DNA of 64,000 nt from Pseudomonas sp. UBA2684 (GCA_002354655.1 DELY01000001.1:156648-220647), one strand, 5' to 3'; positions 10,480-20,314 are shown, counted from the first letter of the stretch. Numbers and translations are program-made. Notes: generated from the letters alone by a model not told the origin.

Positions 10480-11949
10480 ATGGAGATCATCCTGAGACTC
10501 AGGTCATACGCGCTGTACGCACTGGGCGCCTGGCTGCTGTCGAGCATCGTGGTGCAGGCGGCTGAAGCGCCGCCGGCGGTAAGTACCATGCCGGCAGCCA
10601 ATACCAGCAATATCGAGGTGCCGATCTATAAATCGCGGGTGCTCAGCACGCGCGCCCCGGTGAAGAAGGTCTCGGTGGGCAACCCGGAGATCGCCGATAT
10701 CCTGATCACCAGCCCGACCCAGCTGTATCTGCTCGGCCGCTCCCTGGGCAGCACCAACGTACTGCTGTGGGATAGCCGCAACCGGCTGATCGACAGCCTC
10801 GACCTGGAGGTGGTGCACGACCTCGGCGGGTTGAAGGGCAAATTGCACCAGTTGATGCCTAACGAACGCATCGAGGTGTTCAGCGCCCAGGGCGCGCTGG
10901 TGCTACGCGGCCAGGTGAGCAGCGCGGCGGCCATGGATACCGCGATCAAACTGGCCAAGACCTATACCGCACAGACTGCCAGCGTGGTCCAGGGCGAGGG
11001 TGAGGCGGCGGTTGCGGCGCCGACCCAGTCGCTGGAGGTGATCAATCTGCTCACCGTCGGCGGCAGCCAGCAGGTGATGCTGGAGGTCAAGGTGGCGGAG
11101 ATGAAGCGTGATCTGGTCAAGCGTCTTGGCGTGCGTTTCCTGGCGATCGGTTCCGGTGGCAATTGGGAGTTTGGCGGCTTCAATAACAGCGGCTCAGTGG
11201 TCGACAACCTGCTTAGCCCAAGCACGGGGTTTCTGGCTCAGTTCGCCTCCGAGAGCTTTTTCTTCAACGCCATATTGGAAGCATCCAAGGACAATGGCTC
11301 GGCCAAGATACTGGCGGAGCCGACCCTGACCACCCTGACCGGACAGCAGGCCGAGTTCATTTCCGGCGGCGAGTTCCCCATCCCGGTTTCCGATGATGAC
11401 GGCATCACCATCGAGTTTAAGGAATTCGGGGTCGGGGTGAAGTTCCTGCCGACCGTATTGGACTCGGGGCGGATCAACCTCAACCTGAACGTATCGGTCA
11501 GCGAGCTGGTGGCTGCCAACAGCTTGGTAGTAGAAGCTGAGTCGACTAGCGGTTCCTCCTCATTACTGGTGCCGGCGCTGACCAAGCGCAGTGCCTTGTC
11601 CACCGTCGAGTTGGGCAATGGCCAGACCATCGCCATCGCCGGGTTGATTAGCGAAAGCACCCGTGATTCGGTCAGCCGCTTCCCCGGATTGGGTGACATC
11701 GCGGTGATCGGTAACTTGTTCCGCAGCCAGGAGTTCATCAGTGGTGAGACCGAGCTGGTGATCCTGGTGACGCCGCACCTGGCCAAGCCAGTAGATGCCC
11801 GGAGCGTGCGTCTGCCGACCGAGAAAGTCGTCGCACCTGGCGATGTGGATTTCTACCTGCTGGGCAGAACCAAGGGGCGTGAAGCCGGGCGTCCGGTACC
11901 GGTCAGCCTTGGCGTCAGCGAAGGCAGTTTCGGCCACGATCTGAATTAG
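10480..11949 (+). CDS. rcpA: Tad outer-membrane secretin RcpA/CpaC
   Basis: This forms the outer-membrane channel through which the Flp pilus leaves the cell. The 489-residue precursor has a signal peptide (LYALGAWLLSSIVVQAAEA). A pilus-secretin N-terminal domain follows (about residues 50-125; SVGNPEIADILITSPTQLYL and GSTNVLLWD), then a BON/KH-like segment, and the secretin core from about residue 190 (QVMLEVKVAEMKRDLVKRLG). The core ends in the conserved ELVILVTPHLAKP near residue 430. Typical secretin beta motifs are present (SAKILAEPTLTTLTGQ, GNGQTIAIAGLI, RFPGLGDIAVIGNLFRS). Length is normal for RcpA. Confidence 0.95.
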   Translation: MEIILRLRSYALYALGAWLLSSIVVQAAEAPPAVSTMPAANTSNIEVPIYKSRVLSTRAPVKKVSVGNPEIADILITSPTQLYLLGRSLGSTNVLLWDSRNRLIDSLDLEVVHDLGGLKGKLHQLMPNERIEVFSAQGALVLRGQVSSAAAMDTAIKLAKTYTAQTASVVQGEGEAAVAAPTQSLEVINLLTVGGSQQVMLEVKVAEMKRDLVKRLGVRFLAIGSGGNWEFGGFNNSGSVVDNLLSPSTGFLAQFASESFFFNAILEASKDNGSAKILAEPTLTTLTGQQAEFISGGEFPIPVSDDDGITIEFKEFGVGVKFLPTVLDSGRINLNLNVSVSELVAANSLVVEAESTSGSSSLLVPALTKRSALSTVELGNGQTIAIAGLISESTRDSVSRFPGLGDIAVIGNLFRSQEFISGETELVILVTPHLAKPVDARSVRLPTEKVVAPGDVDFYLLGRTKGREAGRPVPVSLGVSEGSFGHDLN

Positions 11950-12019
11950 CTGCTGGTGGAGCCTGCTGGGCAGACCGCCAGGCGCCGGGCACGATCTCAA
12001 TCAATTGGAGGCAGCGACC

Positions 12020-12292
12020 ATGAAAATCATGATTCTCCTGTGCATGCCGGTATTTGCGTTGGCCGGCTGCATGACCTACGACGAGGCGCGGGTCGGCACC
12101 CAGGGTTCCAGCATTTACGACATCCACTATCAGCAGATTGCCGACAAGACGTTGGCCGCCAACCCGGGCACCGAGGTCTCGCCCAGCGGCACCGATGGTC
12201 CTCTGACAGAGAAGGCCATGGATGGCTACCGTGGCGTGACCGGCGATGCGACCCAGGTCGGCCAGCCGATCCAGATCAACATCGGCAACTGA
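12020..12292 (+). CDS. Small lipoprotein of the Tad locus
   Basis: This 90-residue product starts with a lipoprotein signal peptide, MKIMILLCMPVFALAGCMTY, with lipobox LAGC. The residue after the cysteine is Met, compatible with outer-membrane sorting. The mature part is polar and shows no family I recognise. It sits between the secretin and the TadG-like gene, with TTGGAG 9 bases before ATG 12020; that spacing decides against the upstream TTG in frame. By position it may be a pilotin or RcpB-like partner of the secretin. This is inference. Confidence 0.75.
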   Translation: MKIMILLCMPVFALAGCMTYDEARVGTQGSSIYDIHYQQIADKTLAANPGTEVSPSGTDGPLTEKAMDGYRGVTGDATQVGQPIQINIGN

Positions 12293-12302
12293 GGGCTGGA
12301 TG

Positions 12303-13652
12303 ATGAAACCCCGTATGCACCGGCCGTTCACCGCGCTGCCACAACGCCAGCGGGGAGCGGTGATCGTACTGATCATGATTGCCCTGCTGTCTATTCTGGC
12401 CATGGCCGCATTGGCCCTCGATGGTGGGCATATGCTGGTGAACAAGACGCGTCTGCAGAATGCCGTGGATGCAGCGGCGCTGAGTGGCGCCAAGCGGCTC
12501 TTGCAGGTGTCCGGCGCGGTCGGCGCGGCGACCGTGGTGGAAAGAGCCGCGCGCGATACTTTGCTGCTCAACGCCAGTGCGCTGAACGGCAACGGCGAAC
12601 TGGCGAGCGCCATCACCCAGGCGGGCGGCGTTAACAGTTTCGCCGTGGTAGAGCTGGCCAACAGCGTCTATGGCCCGTTCACCTTCCCAGGGCCTGCGGA
12701 TGCCAGCTATGTGCGGGTGTCGGTGCCGAACTATCCGCTGAGCCCGTTCTTCTGGGGCATTCTGCAGGTGATCGCCGGGCCCGATCCGGCCAAGGCAGTG
12801 GCAGCCATTGCCACCGCCGGGCCGAGTCCGACCAGTCCTTGTGATGTCGTGCCGCTGATGGTGTGTGGCAATCCTGCTCAATATGACCCGGCCAATGGGA
12901 TGTTTTGGGGTTATCGCTTCGGCGATCTGCAACTGCTGAAAACCGCGGCAAACGACGATTCGCCGATCGGCCCCGGCAATTTCCAGTTGCTCAGCCTGGA
13001 TGGCAATGGTGGGAATGTTGTGCGTGATTCGCTGGCCGGCGGTATAGAGCGGTGCAACAACGTCGGCGAACAGGTCCAGACCAAACCGGGCAATACCGTC
13101 GGGCCATCGGTTCAGGGGCTGAATACGCGGTTTGGCAACTATCAGGGCGGGAACCTGAGTCGTCAGGACTATCCACCGGATCTGGTGATTACCGCCACGG
13201 ATTTGAAGTACGACGACAAGGAGTCGCCGCCACGGATCGAGCATCAGAATCAGCCGGTCACTTCCAGCAACGGCAACCTGTCCTCCGCCAGTGGTGCGCT
13301 GTTCGATTACAACGACTGGCTGCAGGCTTCGGCGGCCTGCGCCGCCGGCACCGGCAGCGGCTGCCAGAGCGGTGGCGTATTCGAGCGGCGCATGCTGAAG
13401 ATCGTGGTTGGCCAATGCAACGGCACGGATGGCGGCAAGACGCCGATCCCGGTGCTCGGCTTCGGCTGCTTCTTTGTGCTGCAACCAGCGGAGCACAAGG
13501 GCAACGAGGCGCAGATATTTGGGCAGTTCGTCCGCGAGTGCGAAGGCGACAACGTGGCCGGGCCTACCCCGATAGACGACGCGGGGCCGCAGATCATCCA
13601 GCTGTACAAGACCTATATCGACAACAACCGGACGCCGAGCAACGACTCTTAG
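12303..13652 (+). CDS. TadG-like pilus assembly protein
   Basis: About 449 residues. The N terminus carries the Tad-type motif QRGAVIVLIMIALLSILAMA, followed by ALDGGHMLVNKTRLQNAVDAAALSGAK. This is the hallmark of the putative Flp pilus-assembly TadG N-terminal domain: one membrane helix and then a Vasd-like helix of pseudopilin-related proteins. The remaining roughly 380 residues form a large exported domain with eight or more cysteines (e.g. SPCDVVPLMVCGN, ERCNNVGEQ, CAAGTGSGCQSG), suggesting disulfides. The start could be ATG 12300 or 12303; 12303 has better spacing to GAGGG (12291-12295), which overlaps the stop of the lipoprotein gene. Confidence 0.85.
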   Translation: MKPRMHRPFTALPQRQRGAVIVLIMIALLSILAMAALALDGGHMLVNKTRLQNAVDAAALSGAKRLLQVSGAVGAATVVERAARDTLLLNASALNGNGELASAITQAGGVNSFAVVELANSVYGPFTFPGPADASYVRVSVPNYPLSPFFWGILQVIAGPDPAKAVAAIATAGPSPTSPCDVVPLMVCGNPAQYDPANGMFWGYRFGDLQLLKTAANDDSPIGPGNFQLLSLDGNGGNVVRDSLAGGIERCNNVGEQVQTKPGNTVGPSVQGLNTRFGNYQGGNLSRQDYPPDLVITATDLKYDDKESPPRIEHQNQPVTSSNGNLSSASGALFDYNDWLQASAACAAGTGSGCQSGGVFERRMLKIVVGQCNGTDGGKTPIPVLGFGCFFVLQPAEHKGNEAQIFGQFVRECEGDNVAGPTPIDDAGPQIIQLYKTYIDNNRTPSNDS

Positions 13653-13660
13653 GAGGGGCC

Positions 13661-14149
13661 ATGGACCGACAAGCATTCACGCGGCGCCAGGCCCAGGGCG
13701 GGATAGCCATGGTCGAGTTCGTCATCACGCTGCCGCTGCTGCTGTTGCTGCTTTTCGCTATTGGCGAGTTCGGTCGCCTGCTGTTCCAGTACAACAGCCT
13801 GCTACAGGCCAGTCGTGATGCCGGGCGCTACGCGGCCGGCGAAGCCTGGAACGCTAGGTTGGGGCGGGTCGAGCTGAGTACTGACCTGCAAACCCAGATC
13901 CAAAACCTGGCAGCCAGCGGGGTGGCCTCCGCGCAAGTTGTGTCCTGTAGCCCCGACCCCAGCGCGAAGCTAGTGCCTAAGCTGTGCCCAGGTAATGTCA
14001 CCGTCACCCCGGTGGGCACCGACCACGTCCAGGTCACCATCCGTTACACCTTCTTACCGCTGATCGGTAGCGGCATTCCGGCTTTTATCGGTGACGCCAC
14101 TGGGCTTAATTTTCCGCTGGTCGCCACCACTGTCATGAGGGCCTTGTGA
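13661..14149 (+). CDS. TadE/TadF-like pseudopilin
   Basis: The 162-residue product has the TadE-like N terminus RRQAQGGIAMVEFVITLPLLL, i.e. a basic leader, glycine at the likely peptidase site, glutamate five residues later (GIAMVEF) and a hydrophobic helix. SLLQASRDAGRYAAGEA follows, which is typical of TadE/F. Two cysteines lie in the periplasmic part. It starts 9 bases after the TadG-like stop with an AGGAGGGG ribosome-binding site, and its stop overlaps the next start (TGATG). Role: minor pilin-like assembly factor. Confidence 0.87.
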   Translation: MDRQAFTRRQAQGGIAMVEFVITLPLLLLLLFAIGEFGRLLFQYNSLLQASRDAGRYAAGEAWNARLGRVELSTDLQTQIQNLAASGVASAQVVSCSPDPSAKLVPKLCPGNVTVTPVGTDHVQVTIRYTFLPLIGSGIPAFIGDATGLNFPLVATTVMRAL

Positions 14150-14649
14150 TGAACGCCAGGCAGATGCGCGGGGTGTATGTAGTGGAGTTCGCCATCATCG
14201 GCCTGCTGCTGTTCACCCTGCTGTTCGGTGTGCTGGAGATGGGCCGTCTGTTCTTCACCGTCAACGCCCTGAACGAAACCGTGCGCCGGGGTGCCCGGCT
14301 GGCGGCGGTGTGCGATATCAGCGAGCCGCGCATTCTGCGCCGGGCTATCTACAATGCGGCCAATGACAGTGGCGCCAGCAGCCTGATCGGCGGTCTGGAT
14401 ACCGCCGACCTGAGCCTGACTTATCTCGACGGCACAGGTGGTCCTGTCCTCCTTCCCAGCGATCCCGTTGCGGTCAACGGGTTTCGTGCTATCCGCTATG
14501 TTCGCCTTCAGGTGCGGGGCTTTACCTTCAGCCTGCTGATTCCCGGGTTCGGGGGCATCACGCTGCCTGACTTCCAGTCGATTTTGCCTCGCGAAAGCCT
14601 TGGCCGTCATGCCGAGGAAGGTGTAGTTCCGGAGATCACGCCATGCTGA
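14149..14649 (+). CDS. TadE-like pseudopilin
   Basis: The 166-residue product begins MNARQMRGVYVVEFAIIGLLL, again a short leader with Gly-Val-Tyr-Val-Val-Glu-Phe (glutamate at +5) and a membrane helix. ETVRRGARLAAVCDISEP follows, typical of TadE. The start overlaps the previous stop by one base, and its own stop overlaps the tadZ start by seven bases, so the three genes should be translationally coupled. It is the second TadE-family gene of the locus. Confidence 0.87.
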   Translation: MNARQMRGVYVVEFAIIGLLLFTLLFGVLEMGRLFFTVNALNETVRRGARLAAVCDISEPRILRRAIYNAANDSGASSLIGGLDTADLSLTYLDGTGGPVLLPSDPVAVNGFRAIRYVRLQVRGFTFSLLIPGFGGITLPDFQSILPRESLGRHAEEGVVPEITPC

Positions 14650-15863
14650 AGCTCAGAGAAGCCCCCGCGCTATCCAGTTCGCTCGGTAAACAGGGATTGC
14701 ATCTATTGATCAGCAGCCGCGATGCCGCGGCGCTGAATCACCTGAAAACAGTCAGTCAGCGTCTGCCCAGCGTGCAAGTGACCACTCGATTGGTGAGCAA
14801 CGGCCATACCGACCCACTGTACGGCTTAGAGCGGATGCCCGACTTGCTGTTGTTGCGGGTCAGCCATCTGTGGCGCGAGGAGCTGGTGGCCCTGCTGCAA
14901 CGTCCGGCCCATGAGCGGCCGCCGCTGTTGATCTGTGGCCCGCTGGACGAGCGCGAAGGCATACGTTTGGCGATGCAGGCCGGCGCCCGGGATTTTCTGC
15001 CCGAGCCGGTGGCCGCAGATGAGCTGCTGGCCGCTTTGGGCCGGATGATCCATGAGACCCAGGCGGGGCAGGCAACGGGCGGCAAGTTGATCGCGGTGAT
15101 GAATGCCAAGGGCGGCTCGGGCGCCACCCTGCTGGCCTGCAACTTGGCCCATCAGTTGAGTGCACGTGGCGGCAGCACTCTGTTGCTGGATCTGGATCTG
15201 CAGTTCGGCAGCGTTGCCCATTGCCTGGATGTGGTGCCGGCGCACAGTCATGTGGAGGTGCTGCAACAGATCGAGGAAATGGACAGTGTCGCCTTGCGTG
15301 GCTTCTGCAGCCATTTCAGCCCGACCCTGCATGTGCTGGGTGGGCGTTCCGGCGAGCTGTGCTTGCCGCAGGATGTACACCTGGAGCAGTTGGAGACGCT
15401 GTTGCGCCTGGCGCGCAGTACCTACGACTGGGTGGTGGTGGATCTGCCGCGGCAGATCGACCACCTCACCGGCATTACTCTGGAGCAGGCAGATCGGGTC
15501 TATGTCCTGGTGCAGCAGAGCCTCAGCCACCTGAAGGATGCCACCCGCCTAGTGCGCATCATGCGCGAGGAGCTGGGGGTGCAGGGCGACCGTTTGCAGG
15601 TGGTGGTCAACCGCTACGACAAGGCCTCGCCGGTCAGCCTGCAGGATATTGCCGAGGCACTGCGCTGCACGGACCTGCAGAAATTACCCAACGACTATGC
15701 GGTGGTCAGCGAAAGCCAGAACACCGGGGTTCCGCTGCAACTGCATGCGCCGCGGGCCCCGGTGACCCTTGGCATGCGCGAGTTGAGTCAGGCGTTGCTC
15801 GGCACCGAGACGGCCGAGCAGGGTTTGCTGAAACGTACCTTTGGCCGACTATTCAGGGGATAG
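14643..15863 (+). CDS. tadZ: Tad localisation ATPase TadZ/CpaE
   Basis: TadZ/CpaE proteins are ParA/MinD-like and place the Tad machine at a cell site. The 406-residue protein has an N-terminal receiver-like domain (about residues 15-130; ERMPDLLLLRVSHLW, PLDERE..., AGARDFLPEPV) without an obvious phospho-acceptor. A ParA-type ATPase domain starts at LIAVMNAKGGSGATLLACN. The deviant Walker A has the signature lysine (Lys156), but alanine replaces the canonical P-loop lysine, as in other CpaE-type proteins. LLLDLDLQFGSVAHCLDV is the Walker A' / switch region. It lies directly ahead of tadA. Confidence 0.92.
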   Translation: MLKLREAPALSSSLGKQGLHLLISSRDAAALNHLKTVSQRLPSVQVTTRLVSNGHTDPLYGLERMPDLLLLRVSHLWREELVALLQRPAHERPPLLICGPLDEREGIRLAMQAGARDFLPEPVAADELLAALGRMIHETQAGQATGGKLIAVMNAKGGSGATLLACNLAHQLSARGGSTLLLDLDLQFGSVAHCLDVVPAHSHVEVLQQIEEMDSVALRGFCSHFSPTLHVLGGRSGELCLPQDVHLEQLETLLRLARSTYDWVVVDLPRQIDHLTGITLEQADRVYVLVQQSLSHLKDATRLVRIMREELGVQGDRLQVVVNRYDKASPVSLQDIAEALRCTDLQKLPNDYAVVSESQNTGVPLQLHAPRAPVTLGMRELSQALLGTETAEQGLLKRTFGRLFRG

Positions 15864-15866
15864 ACC

Positions 15867-17318
15867 ATGCTCAGTGAATTTCGCAATCGCCTGCGTCAGC
15901 AACCGGGCAAGACTGCGGCGGTAGCCTCGCAGGAACAGGCCAAGGGCGAGGAGGCTGCCAGTGCACCCATGGCCTGGGAAAGCAGTGCGCCGGATGCCGT
16001 TTATGAAACCAAGTCGCGACTCAACCCGATGGAGGCTGAGTGGCGGGAGAAGATCTATCAGCAGTTGCTCAAGGTCATGGATCTGTCGCTGCTCGATTCC
16101 CTCGAACCGGCCGAGGCCGGTCGGCAGATCCGCGAACTCAGCCAGCGCCTGCTGGACGAGCATTCGGCGCCGGTGAGCGCCAGCAGCCGGCAGTTGATCA
16201 TCAAGCAGATCACCGACGAGGTGCTGGGGCTGGGGCCGTTGGAACCGCTGCTGGCCGATCACAGCGTGTCGGACATCCTGGTCAACGGCCATGCCTCGGT
16301 GTATGTCGAGCGCTACGGCAAGTTGCAGCACACCGATGTGCGCTTTCGCGACGACCAGCATCTGCTGAACATCATCGACCGTATCGTTTCCAACCTGGGC
16401 CGGCGCATCGACGAATCCTCACCGCTGGTGGATGCGCGCTTGAAGGACGGCTCGCGGGTCAACGCGATCATCCCACCGCTGGCCATCGACGGACCGAGCA
16501 TGTCGATCCGCCGTTTCGCGGTGGATCTGTTGAACGCCGAGAGTCTGGTGCAGATGGGTACCCTGACCCCGGCCATCGCTCTGGTGCTCAAGGCCATCGT
16601 GCGCGGACGGCTGAACGTGCTGGTATCTGGCGGCACCGGCACCGGCAAAACCACCATGCTTAACGTGCTGTCCAGCTTCATTCCGCACAATGAGCGGATC
16701 GTCACCATCGAAGACTCGGCCGAGCTGCAACTGCAGCAGCCGCACGTGGTGCGCCTGGAAACCCGGCCACCGAATATCGAGGGTCGCGGCGAGGTCAACC
16801 AGCGCGAATTGGTGCGCAACAGCCTGCGCATGCGCCCGGATCGCATCGTTATCGGCGAGGTGCGCGGCGCCGAGGCGCTGGACATGCTGACGGCGATGAA
16901 TACCGGTCATGACGGTTCGCTGACCACCATTCACGCCAATACCGCACGCGATGCCTTGGGGCGCATCGAGAACATGGTGTCGATGACCGGCGCGACCTTC
17001 CCGATCAAGGCCCTGCGCCAGCAGATTGCCTCGGCCATCGACGTGGTGATCCAGTTGGAGCGCCAGGAGGATGGCAAGCGGCGCCTGGTCAGCGTGCAGG
17101 AGATCAATGGCATGGAAGGCGAGATCATCACCATGACCGAGATCTTTGCCTTCGTCCGCCGCGGCATGGGCGAACACGGCGAGGTGCTCGGCGACTATCG
17201 CCCGACCGGCATGGTGCCGGCCTTCCGCGATGTGTTGGGCAAACGCGGCATCGAGTTACCGCTTAATCTGTTCCGTCCGGAATGGCTGGGGGGCAGTCAT
17301 GAACCAGATTCCCAGTGA
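15867..17318 (+). CDS. tadA: Tad secretion ATPase TadA/CpaF
   Basis: TadA powers Flp pilus polymerisation (and in some species retraction) at the inner membrane. The 483-residue protein has the N-terminal all-alpha region, then the type II/IV secretion ATPase core. Walker A is [14 protein letters not shown] with Lys261. The Asp-box region is [12 protein letters not shown], Walker B is [19 protein letters not shown], and the His-box is [17 protein letters not shown]. The CpaF-type start of the core, [17 protein letters not shown], is also present. The gene begins 3 bases after tadZ and ends 20 bases inside tadB. Confidence 0.96.
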   Translation: MLSEFRNRLRQQPGKTAAVASQEQAKGEEAASAPMAWESSAPDAVYETKSRLNPMEAEWREKIYQQLLKVMDLSLLDSLEPAEAGRQIRELSQRLLDEHSAPVSASSRQLIIKQITDEVLGLGPLEPLLADHSVSDILVNGHASVYVERYGKLQHTDVRFRDDQHLLNIIDRIVSNLGRRIDESSPLVDARLKDGSRVNAIIPPLAIDGPSMSIRRFAVDLLNAESLVQMGTLTPAIALVLKAIVRGRLNVLVSGGTGTGKTTMLNVLSSFIPHNERIVTIEDSAELQLQQPHVVRLETRPPNIEGRGEVNQRELVRNSLRMRPDRIVIGEVRGAEALDMLTAMNTGHDGSLTTIHANTARDALGRIENMVSMTGATFPIKALRQQIASAIDVVIQLERQEDGKRRLVSVQEINGMEGEIITMTEIFAFVRRGMGEHGEVLGDYRPTGMVPAFRDVLGKRGIELPLNLFRPEWLGGSHEPDSQ

Positions 17319-18285
17319 ATTTATCCTGGCGTTCCTCGGCATGGTGTTCGCTGCCGTGTTCCTCCTCAGCCAGGGCCTGGTGGTACCGGTGTTCGGCGAG
17401 GCGGGCCGGGTGCGTAAGCGCATTCGCGGGCGTTTGCATGTGCTGGAACATGCCAGCAACCTGCCGAATATGCAGTCGGTGCTGCGCCAGAAGTACCTCA
17501 GGCGCCTGTCGCCGCTGGAGGCCCGGCTGGAGCAACTGCCCGCCATGGAGACCCTGGCGCAGATGATTGAGCAGGCCGGGCATCATTACCGGGCCTACCG
17601 GGTATTGTTGCTCGGGCTGATCCTTGGTGTTGCGGTGGGCATTCTGCTGTGGCTGTTCATCCGGCTGTGGTGGGTGGCGCTGCCTGTGGCCGTGCTGGCG
17701 TGCTGGCTGCCGGTGCTGAAAATTGCCAGCGACCGCAGCAAACGTTTCGCCCAGTTCGAGGAGGGCTTACCGGATGCCCTGGACGCCATGTGTCGTGCCC
17801 TGCGCGCCGGCCACCCGTTCAACGAAACCCTGCAACTGGTGGCCGAGGAGCACCAGGGGCCGGTGGCCCATGAATTCGGCCTGACCTTCGCCGATATCAA
17901 CTACGGCAACGACGTGCGCCGGGCAATGCTCGGCCTGCTCGAGCGCATGCCGAGCATGACGGTGATGATGCTGGTGACCTCGGTGCTGATTCACCGCGAT
18001 ACCGGCGGCAACCTGACCGAGGTGCTGGAGCGGCTGAGCAGCCTGATCCGCGGGCGCTTCCGCTTCCAGCGCAAGGTCAAGACCTTGTCGGCGGAGGGGC
18101 GGATGTCGGCCTGGGTGCTGGTGGCCGTGCCCTTTGTGCTGGCTGCGGCGATTGTGCTTACAACGCCAGAATATTTGCCCCTGCTGCTCAAGGAGCCGTT
18201 GGGCCAGAAACTGGTCATCTGGGCTTTTGCCGCCATGCTGATCGGGATTTTCTGGATTCGCAAAATCATCAGGATTCAGGTCTAG
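17299..18285 (+). CDS. tadB: Tad inner-membrane platform protein TadB
   Basis: The 328-residue protein has an N-terminal helix ([21 protein letters not shown]), two central helices ([21 protein letters not shown] and [15 protein letters not shown]), and a T2SSF/GspF-type domain containing [22 protein letters not shown] and the signature TDRGGNL-like [17 protein letters not shown]. Two C-terminal helices close it. ATG 17299 lies inside the end of tadA (20-base overlap), which implies coupling. TadB and TadC together form the platform on which the pilus is built. Confidence 0.93.
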   Translation: MNQIPSEFILAFLGMVFAAVFLLSQGLVVPVFGEAGRVRKRIRGRLHVLEHASNLPNMQSVLRQKYLRRLSPLEARLEQLPAMETLAQMIEQAGHHYRAYRVLLLGLILGVAVGILLWLFIRLWWVALPVAVLACWLPVLKIASDRSKRFAQFEEGLPDALDAMCRALRAGHPFNETLQLVAEEHQGPVAHEFGLTFADINYGNDVRRAMLGLLERMPSMTVMMLVTSVLIHRDTGGNLTEVLERLSSLIRGRFRFQRKVKTLSAEGRMSAWVLVAVPFVLAAAIVLTTPEYLPLLLKEPLGQKLVIWAFAAMLIGIFWIRKIIRIQV

Positions 18286-18315
18286 GTACTGGCTCTCGTC
18301 GAGGAGGTATTGCTC

Positions 18316-19284
18316 ATGGACTATCTGCTGAGTCTGCTCAATCGGGTGGTGGGCAACGAGGAGTTGGCGCGCCTGTTGTTCGTCGGCGGCATCGGTCTGA
18401 GCGCGGTGCTGACGATGGCCACCCTGGCCATGCTGGTGTTGGGGTTGCGCGACCCGGTGCAGCGCCGCCTGAGCCTGATCAAGCGCGGGCATGGCGGCTT
18501 GGCCGCCAGCCAGGAGGCGCCGAGTAACCTGCAACTGATGCTGGAGCAGGTGGGCCAGCGCTTCACCTCCGCCGAGCAGGGGCACGACTCGGCTACCCGC
18601 ACCCTGCTCACGCACGCCGGTTATCGCTCGTCCGCAGCGGTGCAGACCTACTGGGCGGTGCGCCTGCTGGCGCCGCTGGTGCTGGTGGGGCTTACCTTGC
18701 TGGTCCTGCCGCTGATCCCCACGCTGTCCCTGGTCATGGGCATTGCTCTAGTGGCTGCGGCGGCCGCCTTGGGCTGGCTGATGCCGGCCATCTATGTCGA
18801 CAAGCGTAAGCAGGCGCGGATGGCCCGGCTGTTGGTAGCCTTTCCCGATGCTTTGGATCTGATGGTGGTCTGCGTCGAGTCGGGGCTGGCCTTGCCTCAG
18901 GCGATTGAACGGGTGGCCGACGAGATGGCGGTCAGCCAGCCGGAATTGGCGGTGGAACTGGCCTTGGTCAACTCGGAGATTCGTGCCGGCATTTCCAGTG
19001 CCGAAGCGCTCAAGCATCTGGCTGAACGCACCGGGCTGGAAGACATCCGCGGTTTGGTCAGCCTGCTGGCGCAGAGCATCCGCTTCGGCACCAGCGTCGC
19101 CGATACCCTGCGTATCTACGCAGAGGAATTCCGCGACCGGCGTACCCAGAAGGCCGAGGAGACGGCGGCGAAAATCGGCACCAAACTGGTCTTTCCACTA
19201 ATCTTCTGCCTATGGCCGAGCTTTTTCCTGGTGGCCATCGGTCCCGCCATCATTGGGGCACTCAAAGCGTTCGGGAAGCTATGA
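18316..19284 (+). CDS. tadC: Tad inner-membrane platform protein TadC
   Basis: The 322-residue paralogue of TadB shows the same plan: an N-terminal membrane segment, two central helices (LLAPLVLVGLTLLVLPLIPTL and VMGIALVAAAAALGWLMPAI), a T2SSF domain with FPDALDLMVVCVESGLALPQAI and LAQSIRFGTSVADTLRIYAEEFRDRR, and a C-terminal helix pair. GAGGAGG (18301-18307) sits 8 bases before ATG 18316, which decides against the in-frame TTG at 18310. Two bases separate its stop from the tadD start. Confidence 0.93.
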   Translation: MDYLLSLLNRVVGNEELARLLFVGGIGLSAVLTMATLAMLVLGLRDPVQRRLSLIKRGHGGLAASQEAPSNLQLMLEQVGQRFTSAEQGHDSATRTLLTHAGYRSSAAVQTYWAVRLLAPLVLVGLTLLVLPLIPTLSLVMGIALVAAAAALGWLMPAIYVDKRKQARMARLLVAFPDALDLMVVCVESGLALPQAIERVADEMAVSQPELAVELALVNSEIRAGISSAEALKHLAERTGLEDIRGLVSLLAQSIRFGTSVADTLRIYAEEFRDRRTQKAEETAAKIGTKLVFPLIFCLWPSFFLVAIGPAIIGALKAFGKL

Positions 19285-19285
19285 C

Positions 19286-20314
19286 ATGAAAAGGATCAGT
19301 CTGCTGTTGGCCATGACGGCCGTGCTGTCAGGATGTCAGACCATGGGGCCGGAGCCGGAACTCAATACCCGTTCGGTGTATAGCGGCGACAATTCGTTGT
19401 TGCACAAGGTACAGAAACAGGCCAGTTCGGCCGATCAGGCCATGCAGATGGCCGCGATGGCCTACCGGGCCGGTGATCTGGATCAGTCGCTGTATCAGTA
19501 TCTGCGCGCCATCGAACTGCAGTCGAAACGCTACGAGGCCCTGGTCGGGGTCGGGCGCATCCACCGCGAACGCGGTAATACTCAGCTCGCCGAGATGGCC
19601 TTCAGCGATGTGCTGGCGAGCCAGCCGGAAAACCTCGACGCCCTGGCGGAGATGGGGCTGCTGCAGCTGGCCAAGCGTGATCATGAGGTCGCCCGGGCGT
19701 TGCTGTTCAAGGCGGTGGCGCTGGATCAGCGCCGTCTGGGCAACGATCAGGGCGATGGCCTGCCCGACGTGGCCGCACTCAAGGTGGACGGCCAGTCGCC
19801 TCTTAAGGTCTACAACGCCCTTGGCGTACTTGCCGACTTGAGTAACGATTTCCCGTTGTCCGAGGCCTATTACCGCTTGGCCCTGCTGATCGAGCCGCGC
19901 TCGGTGCTGGTGCAAAATAGCCTGGGCTACTCCTACTACCTAGCCGGACAATGGCCCGAAGCCGAACGTACCTATCAGCGCGGCATCGGCTACGACACTA
20001 CCTACGCACCGCTGTGGCGCAACTACGGGCTGCTGCTGGCGCGAATGGAGCGTTACGAGGAGGCGCTTTCCGCATTCGAGCAGATCAGCGATCGTGCCCA
20101 GGCCAGTAACGATGTTGGTTACGTCTGCCTGGTCGAAGGCAAGCTGGATGTGGCCGAGCAGTTCTTTCGCAGCGCGATCGAGCAGTCGCCGGCACACTAC
20201 GATACTGCTTGGGAAAATCTGAACCGGGTGCAGCAGGTCAGGCGGATTCGCCAGATGGATCGTAACCCTGGCTCGGTCGCCGTCGCCCCGTTAGCGGAGC
20301 CAGTGGCGCAGTAA
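19286..20314 (+). CDS. tadD: Tad pilotin-like TPR lipoprotein TadD
   Basis: The 342-residue precursor begins with a lipoprotein signal, MKRISLLLAMTAVLSGCQTM (lipobox LSGC). Tetratricopeptide repeats follow from about residue 55 to 310 (e.g. AYRAGDLDQSLYQYLRAIEL, LGYSYYLAGQWPEAERTYQR, YGLLLARMERYEEALSAFEQ). TadD is thought to help the secretin assemble in the outer membrane. ATG 19286 was chosen over an upstream in-frame ATG inside tadC because it gives a proper signal peptide. This is the last gene of the Tad run; an intergenic palindrome follows. Confidence 0.92.
   Translation: MKRISLLLAMTAVLSGCQTMGPEPELNTRSVYSGDNSLLHKVQKQASSADQAMQMAAMAYRAGDLDQSLYQYLRAIELQSKRYEALVGVGRIHRERGNTQLAEMAFSDVLASQPENLDALAEMGLLQLAKRDHEVARALLFKAVALDQRRLGNDQGDGLPDVAALKVDGQSPLKVYNALGVLADLSNDFPLSEAYYRLALLIEPRSVLVQNSLGYSYYLAGQWPEAERTYQRGIGYDTTYAPLWRNYGLLLARMERYEEALSAFEQISDRAQASNDVGYVCLVEGKLDVAEQFFRSAIEQSPAHYDTAWENLNRVQQVRRIRQMDRNPGSVAVAPLAEPVAQ

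Noticed and set aside
12276-13676. 466-residue minus-strand frame opposite the TadG-like gene
   Set aside because: The plus-strand gene has a clear Tad N-terminal motif and operon context; the antisense frame has neither.
14643-15863. Missing P-loop lysine in TadZ as a sign of an inactive gene
   Set aside because: CpaE/TadZ proteins as a group carry this deviant motif, so it is not an anomaly.
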